From the NCBI GenBank assembly GCA_027365375.1, contig DAHXNM010000303.1, positions 1-16,132 on the forward strand: a stretch of 16,132 nucleotides of DNA. The letters run 5' to 3'. The notes beneath the pieces were generated by a model, which saw nothing but the letters and a program-made list of their open reading frames with translations, was not told where the DNA came from and ran no database searches. Shown one piece after another: positions 12,452-16,132 of this stretch; position 1 is the stretch's first letter; every line of letters begins with the position of its first letter. Origin of the DNA: Ferrimicrobium sp. GTDB taxonomy: Bacteria > Actinomycetota > Acidimicrobiia > Acidimicrobiales > Acidimicrobiaceae. The position numbers and the translations under genes were made by a program.

Positions 12452-12482
12452 TGTAATCATGATATTTGACCAGCACCACATG
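12452..12482 (-). promoter_or_regulatory. Candidate obgE promoter
   Basis: An AT-rich patch on the minus strand upstream of the hairpin includes TGGTCA and, about 18 bp on, TAGATA. Transcription from it would start almost at the hairpin. The match to consensus is loose. The rest of the 202-bp gap to rpmA shows only a 10-bp palindrome AGCGATCGCT near 12587. Confidence 0.25.
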
Positions 12483-12593
12483 GTCACCCACCTAGTCAGA
12501 ACGATAGATCTAGCGTGATCGACACCACAAGCAGATCAGGTTGTCTAATAGTGTAGGAGACCTGAGATCCGGTCGCGTTTTCAGAAGCGATCG

Positions 12594-12866
12594 CTATGAA
12601 TTACGTGCACCCTGCTCCACCGAGACGACCGAGACGACCTTACGACCTCGATGCAGGCCATAGACGACCTGGCCACAATCCTTGGCAAACAGGGTATCAT
12701 CACTGCCACGCCCAACATTGGCACCAGGGTAGAACTTGGTACCACGCTGGCGCACGATAATGGAGCCAGCCTGCACCGTCTGGCCACCATATACTTTGAC
12801 TCCCAGTCGCTGCGCATTTGAATCGCGACCGTTCTTAGTCGATCCACCACCCTTAGTCTTTGACAT
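12594..12866 (-). CDS. rpmA: 50S ribosomal protein L27 (bL27)
   Basis: L27 sits at the peptidyl transferase centre, its N-terminal tail reaching the tRNA ends. The 90-residue protein has the standard sequence: MSKTKGGGSTKNGRDSNAQR at the start, then LGVKVYGGQ, IIVRQRGTKFYPGANVGRG and DDTLFAKDCGQV. The N-terminus has no cleavable extension of the Firmicutes kind. ATG 12866 is preceded by GAGGAG with a short spacer. It follows rplU after a 217-nt spacer, longer than usual for this pair. Confidence 0.98.
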   Translation of the reverse strand: MSKTKGGGSTKNGRDSNAQRLGVKVYGGQTVQAGSIIVRQRGTKFYPGANVGRGSDDTLFAKDCGQVVYGLHRGRKVVSVVSVEQGARNS

Positions 12867-13048
12867 AGTCTCCTCAATTCTGCTACAACATTAGCTCTGT
12901 TACGCTGGCTTATCTTCTGACTTCATACTGGACACTTGAGCCATGTGACCTATGACACAAGACCCCAATGCTTTGCCCGTCTCCTGCTCACTCTGGCGAA
13001 CCTGACTACACCCAGCACCAAAGCTTACCCAACCTAAAGCAATCGTGA

Positions 13049-13070
13049 CCGTCGGGCAGCACCCGACAGC
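13049..13070 (-). terminator. Hairpin shortly after rplU
   Basis: On the minus strand GTCGGG-TGCTG-CCCGAC, extendable by C-G and G-U pairs, begins about 15 nt after the rplU stop. It has no U-tract. It could be a partial terminator, a processing site or an mRNA-stabilising 3' structure within the rplU-rpmA spacer. The rest of this 217-bp spacer shows nothing else clear. Confidence 0.35.
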
Positions 13071-13083
13071 GCTAGCCGATCAG

Positions 13084-13395
13084 CTACTCAGCTACAATCG
13101 AGGTGATCTTAACGCGGGTGTACTTTTGACGGTGGCCAAAGTGCTTGCGCTCATTAGCCTTCGATTTATATCGGAATCCAATAACCTTGGTACCTTTGAC
13201 CTCGTCAACAATCTCGCCACGCACCGTCACCCGAGCGAGCTCATCAGAGCGCGCAAGAACACGATCATCGTCAACGAACAACACCGGACGAAGGGATATC
13301 TCGTCTCCAGTAAGCGCATGAATACGCTCTACGAGAACCGTTCTGCCCTCAAAAACCTTGGCTTGTTTGGAGCCTATATCAACAACTGCATACAT
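13084..13395 (-). CDS. rplU: 50S ribosomal protein L21 (bL21)
   Basis: Large-subunit protein binding 23S rRNA. The 103-residue sequence is standard: MYAVVDIGSKQAKV at the start, VLVERI, VLFVDDDRV, VRGEIVDEVKGTKVIGFRYKSK, and the basic RKHFGHRQKYTRVKITSI end that matches the L21 signature. It starts 19 nt after the RNase E/G gene stop, with no good Shine-Dalgarno in that gap, so translation may depend on coupling to the upstream gene. Linkage with L27 and Obg is classical. Confidence 0.97.
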   Translation of the reverse strand: MYAVVDIGSKQAKVFEGRTVLVERIHALTGDEISLRPVLFVDDDRVLARSDELARVTVRGEIVDEVKGTKVIGFRYKSKANERKHFGHRQKYTRVKITSIVAE

Positions 13396-13414
13396 ATCGG
13401 GATCAGTATAGGCC

Positions 13415-14980
13415 CTACTGGGTGATCATCGGGTCGATAACGTAGCCACTTCCACCGCAGCTTGGACAGATCTCCGATAGCGCCTCTACTAAACCCTCAG
13501 CAATCCGATGTCTAGTCATCTGCACCAACCCAAGCTGCGACATCTCGTAGACGTGCGTCTTGGTTTTATCACGCGCCAACGCCGCCCTAAACGCCCTCAT
13601 GACGTCTTCACGATTTTGTGCTTCTATCATGTCGACTACGTCGATCACTATGATACCGCCTATGTCGCGAAGCCTTAGTTGCCGAGCTATCTCCTCGACC
13701 GCCTCAAGATTGTTCTTGTGGATAGTCTCCTCGAGCGAGACGGTACCAACGTTACGAGACGTGTTCACGTCAATGACCGTCAACGCCTCCGTCCGGTCGA
13801 TCACGATAGACCCACCGGAGGGGAGCCACACCTTGTGCTCGAGAACCTTCTGTAGCTGCTCACGCACGTGAAACTGATCAAAAATAGCCAATTTCTCGGC
13901 TGCTGCATCAAAGTACTCCACCCGATCAGCCAGCTCAGGAGAGATCGCAGCTACATAGCCTGCTATCTCCTGATACAGGGCCATATCATCGATGGTAACG
14001 CTGCGGAATTCACGATTGAACTCCTCGCGAATGACACGAACGGCTGACGGTGGCTCTCTATAGAGGAGAGCAGGAGCATGGGCTGACTTCGCCATCTCCT
14101 CGATCTTTTTCCACGACTCCATCAGGCTATCGACGTCGCGCTTGAGCTCCTCCTTGGTGGATCCCTCAGCCGCAGTACGCAGAATCACGCCAAAACCCTC
14201 TGGTGCTACATCGTCGAGAATGCGTCGGAGCCGCCGACGCTCATCATCTGGCAGTCGTTTAGAGATGCCAAAGCTTCCACCACCGGGAAGTAAGACAGCG
14301 AAACGTCCCGGCAACGATACCTCTTGGGTAAGCCGTGCCCCTTTTTGAGCGATCGGATTCTTCACCACCTGGCAGATGACTACCTGCTTAGGTCGCAGCA
14401 ACTGTTCGATTCGGACGTTACGATCGAACGACTCCAAGTCCTCGCGATCGTAACGAACATCTCCACGATAGAGAACGGCATTCTTGTTGGTGCCAATATC
14501 TACAAAGGCAGCCTCCATCCCAGGAAGTACGTTTGCCACTCTCCCAAGATAGATGTTCCCGCTAATATTCGATTGTGAATCCGATGCCCTGGAGACAAAA
14601 TGCTGAATAAGTGTTCTGCCCTCAAGGATTGCGACTTGTGTGACGTCTCCAGCGACGTGAACAACCATCTGATAGCGACCAACTGGTCTACCATGGCGCT
14701 CACGAGGTGCGCGTTGAGCAAAACGCCTCTTGATCTTTGCTCCAGCATCCAGAGACTCGGCTACCTGGCCCTGAACCTCCATCTCAACTGGAGCTTGGGG
14801 CTTAGCTGGGCGCCTCCGCGATTGAGTTCGGCGCGTATTAGCTACTGTAGCATCTGAACTTTTTGACGCTTGACGCGATCGTGAGTTCGACCGCCTACTC
14901 GACGCTCGTGGGCTTTGGGCTGGCTTACTTTCGTTCGCAACCCCATCTGTACCGGACCCCACCGGGTTCGTATCTTCCAT
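13415..14980 (-). CDS. Ribonuclease E/G family endoribonuclease
   Basis: Single-strand-specific endonuclease for mRNA decay and rRNA/tRNA maturation. Of 521 residues, the first 100 or so are a disordered, Ser/Arg/Lys-rich tail (RASSRRSNSRSRQASKSS) typical of actinobacterial RNase E. Then come the RNase H-like start (YQMVVHVAGDVTQVAI), an S1 RNA-binding domain (about 137-215: NIYLGRVANVLPGMEAAFVDIG), and the catalytic region. The two metal-binding Asp are D404 in VIDVNTS and D447 in IIVIDVVDM. The zinc-link CPSCGGSG (C505, C508) follows. The protein stops right after the zinc-link, lacking the C-terminal scaffold of E. coli RNase E. ATG 14980 has GAAAGG 7 nt upstream. It heads the rne-rplU run; a 281-bp gap separates it from the PBP2 gene. 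Confidence 0.95.
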   Translation of the reverse strand: MEDTNPVGSGTDGVANESKPAQSPRASSRRSNSRSRQASKSSDATVANTRRTQSRRRPAKPQAPVEMEVQGQVAESLDAGAKIKRRFAQRAPRERHGRPVGRYQMVVHVAGDVTQVAILEGRTLIQHFVSRASDSQSNISGNIYLGRVANVLPGMEAAFVDIGTNKNAVLYRGDVRYDREDLESFDRNVRIEQLLRPKQVVICQVVKNPIAQKGARLTQEVSLPGRFAVLLPGGGSFGISKRLPDDERRRLRRILDDVAPEGFGVILRTAAEGSTKEELKRDVDSLMESWKKIEEMAKSAHAPALLYREPPSAVRVIREEFNREFRSVTIDDMALYQEIAGYVAAISPELADRVEYFDAAAEKLAIFDQFHVREQLQKVLEHKVWLPSGGSIVIDRTEALTVIDVNTSRNVGTVSLEETIHKNNLEAVEEIARQLRLRDIGGIIVIDVVDMIEAQNREDVMRAFRAALARDKTKTHVYEMSQLGLVQMTRHRIAEGLVEALSEICPSCGGSGYVIDPMITQ

Positions 14981-15182
14981 TCAAAAACCTTTCAAAATCA
15001 CTCATGCGGGCACCACGGCGCAATTCATAGTGTGGAAGATGCCGATAGTACCAATGCTGACGAGCATTGATCGCATGACTCAAAACAGACTGAGCGTGCT
15101 TCCTCGTACCCGCGGATTCGACCCCGTTGGCCACCGACGGTTGTTTAACGACCATCAACTCGGTTGGAACGCACTGCAACAT
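14925..15182 (-). other. Unassigned open frame spanning the PBP2 to RNase E/G gap
   Basis: The 281-bp gap (14981-15261) holds no clear gene. One minus-strand frame stays open across it and could give an 85-residue product from ATG 15182, ending inside the start of the RNase gene. The sequence (rich in His, Arg, Tyr, with HWYYRHLPHYELRRG) resembles nothing I know, has no good Shine-Dalgarno, and overlaps the next gene by 56 bp. I treat it as an intergenic region with a chance or unproven ORF. Promoters for the RNase gene probably lie here. Confidence 0.2.
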
Positions 15183-15261
15183 CTCACTCGCCAGTGTAGT
15201 AGGCCAACGGCGAGGGATCGCTCGGGAGTCTCTACCTAGGTGAGCGCCAGCACGTTCATAG

Positions 15262-16132
15262 CTAACCACCCGAGGTGACGGCGGTCTTCTTAGGTGATGT
15301 TGTCGCAGATCCTGACACGCTCGTCTTCTTAGTTGTACTCGTCTTCGAGGACGTTCCCTGCTTGCTGGCGGACTTAGTCGGAGCATTGAGAGCAACCGTA
15401 GATCCGGCTGCGAGATGCTTCAACCCATAGGTAGGAGCCGCAACAGGATGATCCTTTAGGTATTGAAATATCTGTCGAACGACAGGCGCTGAACCGGTAT
15501 CGCCGAATCCACCCTCTTTGATTACCACCACCACCACGTACTTGGGATTCGGTTCCGGGCCAAACGCGACGAACCAAGCATTAGGGACTTGGCCCTGCAC
15601 CGACGCGGTACCGGTCTTGCCCCCAAGCGTGTAGCTACTCTCTGGCCATCCCGCAAATATCCCGTGGGCAGTACCCAAAGGATTCGAGATCACACCCTCG
15701 AAACCGGCGAGAATAGCCGCCCGCACCGAAGGACTCAACGGAACATGTCCTGCAACCTTGGGAGCAAAGCGGTTGACGAGCTTGCCGCTACCGTTCACTA
15801 TCCCTTCGGCGACCCTAGGCACATACCGGGTTCCACCGTTAGCAAAGGTTGCATAGGCGTTCGCCATCTGAAGAGGACTGATCTCAGTGAGTCCCTGGCC
15901 AAAAGACATCTCAAGCTGATCAGCAACGTACCACGTATTGTACGGGTACGCCTTCGGATCTAGCGCATGCAGCTTCTTGCGCAGCGCAGGGGAGTCAACC
16001 ATCCCCGCCGATTCGCCCGGTAACGCTATCCCAGTTGGGGATCCCCAACCATACTTTGCCGCCATATTCTGAATAGGGGTGGAGCCGAACTTGGACTGCT
16101 GGGTATAAAAACGATACCCTAAGGTGTAGAAG
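15262..16132 (-). CDS. Penicillin-binding protein 2 (class B, MrdA-like), C-terminal part
   Basis: Transpeptidase that cross-links peptidoglycan during side-wall elongation with RodA. The frame enters from the right edge (FYTLGYRFYTQQSKFG) and runs 289 codons to the stop at 15262. Visible features are the segment after the SxN motif, TGIALPGES, SFGQGLTEISPLQMANAYATFANGG, and the catalytic KTGT triad in LGGKTGTASV, followed by NAWFVAFGP and YVVVVVIKEGG. The active-site SxxK, SxN and membrane anchor lie outside the window. The last 35 residues are a low-complexity Ser/Thr/Lys tail (SSKTSTTKKTS), perhaps extending into the wall. Short homologues of this region in other class B PBPs such as FtsI are possible, but the QGLTEISPLQMANAYA pattern and gene neighbourhood favour PBP2. 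Confidence 0.92.
   Translation of the reverse strand, partial: FYTLGYRFYTQQSKFGSTPIQNMAAKYGWGSPTGIALPGESAGMVDSPALRKKLHALDPKAYPYNTWYVADQLEMSFGQGLTEISPLQMANAYATFANGGTRYVPRVAEGIVNGSGKLVNRFAPKVAGHVPLSPSVRAAILAGFEGVISNPLGTAHGIFAGWPESSYTLGGKTGTASVQGQVPNAWFVAFGPEPNPKYVVVVVIKEGGFGDTGSAPVVRQIFQYLKDHPVAAPTYGLKHLAAGSTVALNAPTKSASKQGTSSKTSTTKKTSVSGSATTSPKKTAVTSGG

Noticed and set aside
11838..12518. 226-codon plus-strand open frame opposite obgE
   Set aside because: The product is Pro/Ser/Arg-rich low-quality sequence, a shadow of the GC-skewed codons of obgE, which is certain on the other strand.
15108..15130. tRNA T-arm-like GGTCGAATCC on the minus strand
   Set aside because: The flanking bases do not form the 5-bp T stem, and no acceptor, anticodon or D arm can be built around it.

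Overview
The window looks like chromosomal backbone from an actinobacterium, most likely class Acidimicrobiia (relatives of Ferrimicrobium or Acidimicrobium). This is inferred from the gene order (PBP2, RNase E/G, rplU, rpmA, obgE, proB, proA, with nadD and rsfS nearby), from class II DAHP synthase, from the secreted protein built of GYW/ADGG/FG repeats common in that group, from medium-high GC, and from frequent GTG and TTG starts. No taxonomic search could be run.

Left part (1-4400). The window opens inside a class II DAHP synthase gene (minus strand). Divergent from it runs a plus-strand NAD/ribosome cluster: a possible 17-codon leader ORF, nadD, an unrecognised 141-codon gene and rsfS. 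A 479-bp gene-free stretch holding several perfect hairpins follows. Next come a minus-strand UPF0149 (YecA/YgfB-like) gene, a plus-strand fumarylacetoacetate-hydrolase-family gene, and a small minus-strand gene with an excellent ribosome binding site whose 3' end overlaps the FAH gene by 100 bp.

Middle (4400-8700). A 186-bp divergent promoter region with a 15-bp tandem repeat precedes a large secreted protein: signal peptide, six units of a 51-residue repeat, and a cysteine-rich domain resembling GH25 lysozymes. It converges tail-to-tail on a VWA/CoxE-like gene; the two stop codons lie in the same CTAG. The VWA gene is coupled to a MoxR-type AAA+ ATPase gene.

Right part (8700-16132). All genes are on the minus strand and are transcribed from right to left: PBP2 (mrdA, partial), RNase E/G, L21, L27, Obg, ProB, ProA, then MoxR and CoxE-like. 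obgE to the CoxE-like gene form a tight operon (a 1-nt overlap and gaps of 4, 6 and 1 nt), preceded by a strong leader hairpin. This run combines cell-wall elongation, RNA processing, ribosome assembly and proline synthesis, and ends with an AAA+/VWA chaperone pair of unknown client.

I see no mobile element, CRISPR array, rRNA or convincing tRNA. I found no clear new multi-gene system. The best leads are the repeat/lysozyme-like surface protein, the stand-alone MoxR-VWA pair attached to proBA, the altered G4 motif of Obg, the obgE leader hairpin, and the hairpin cluster near 2400-2500.
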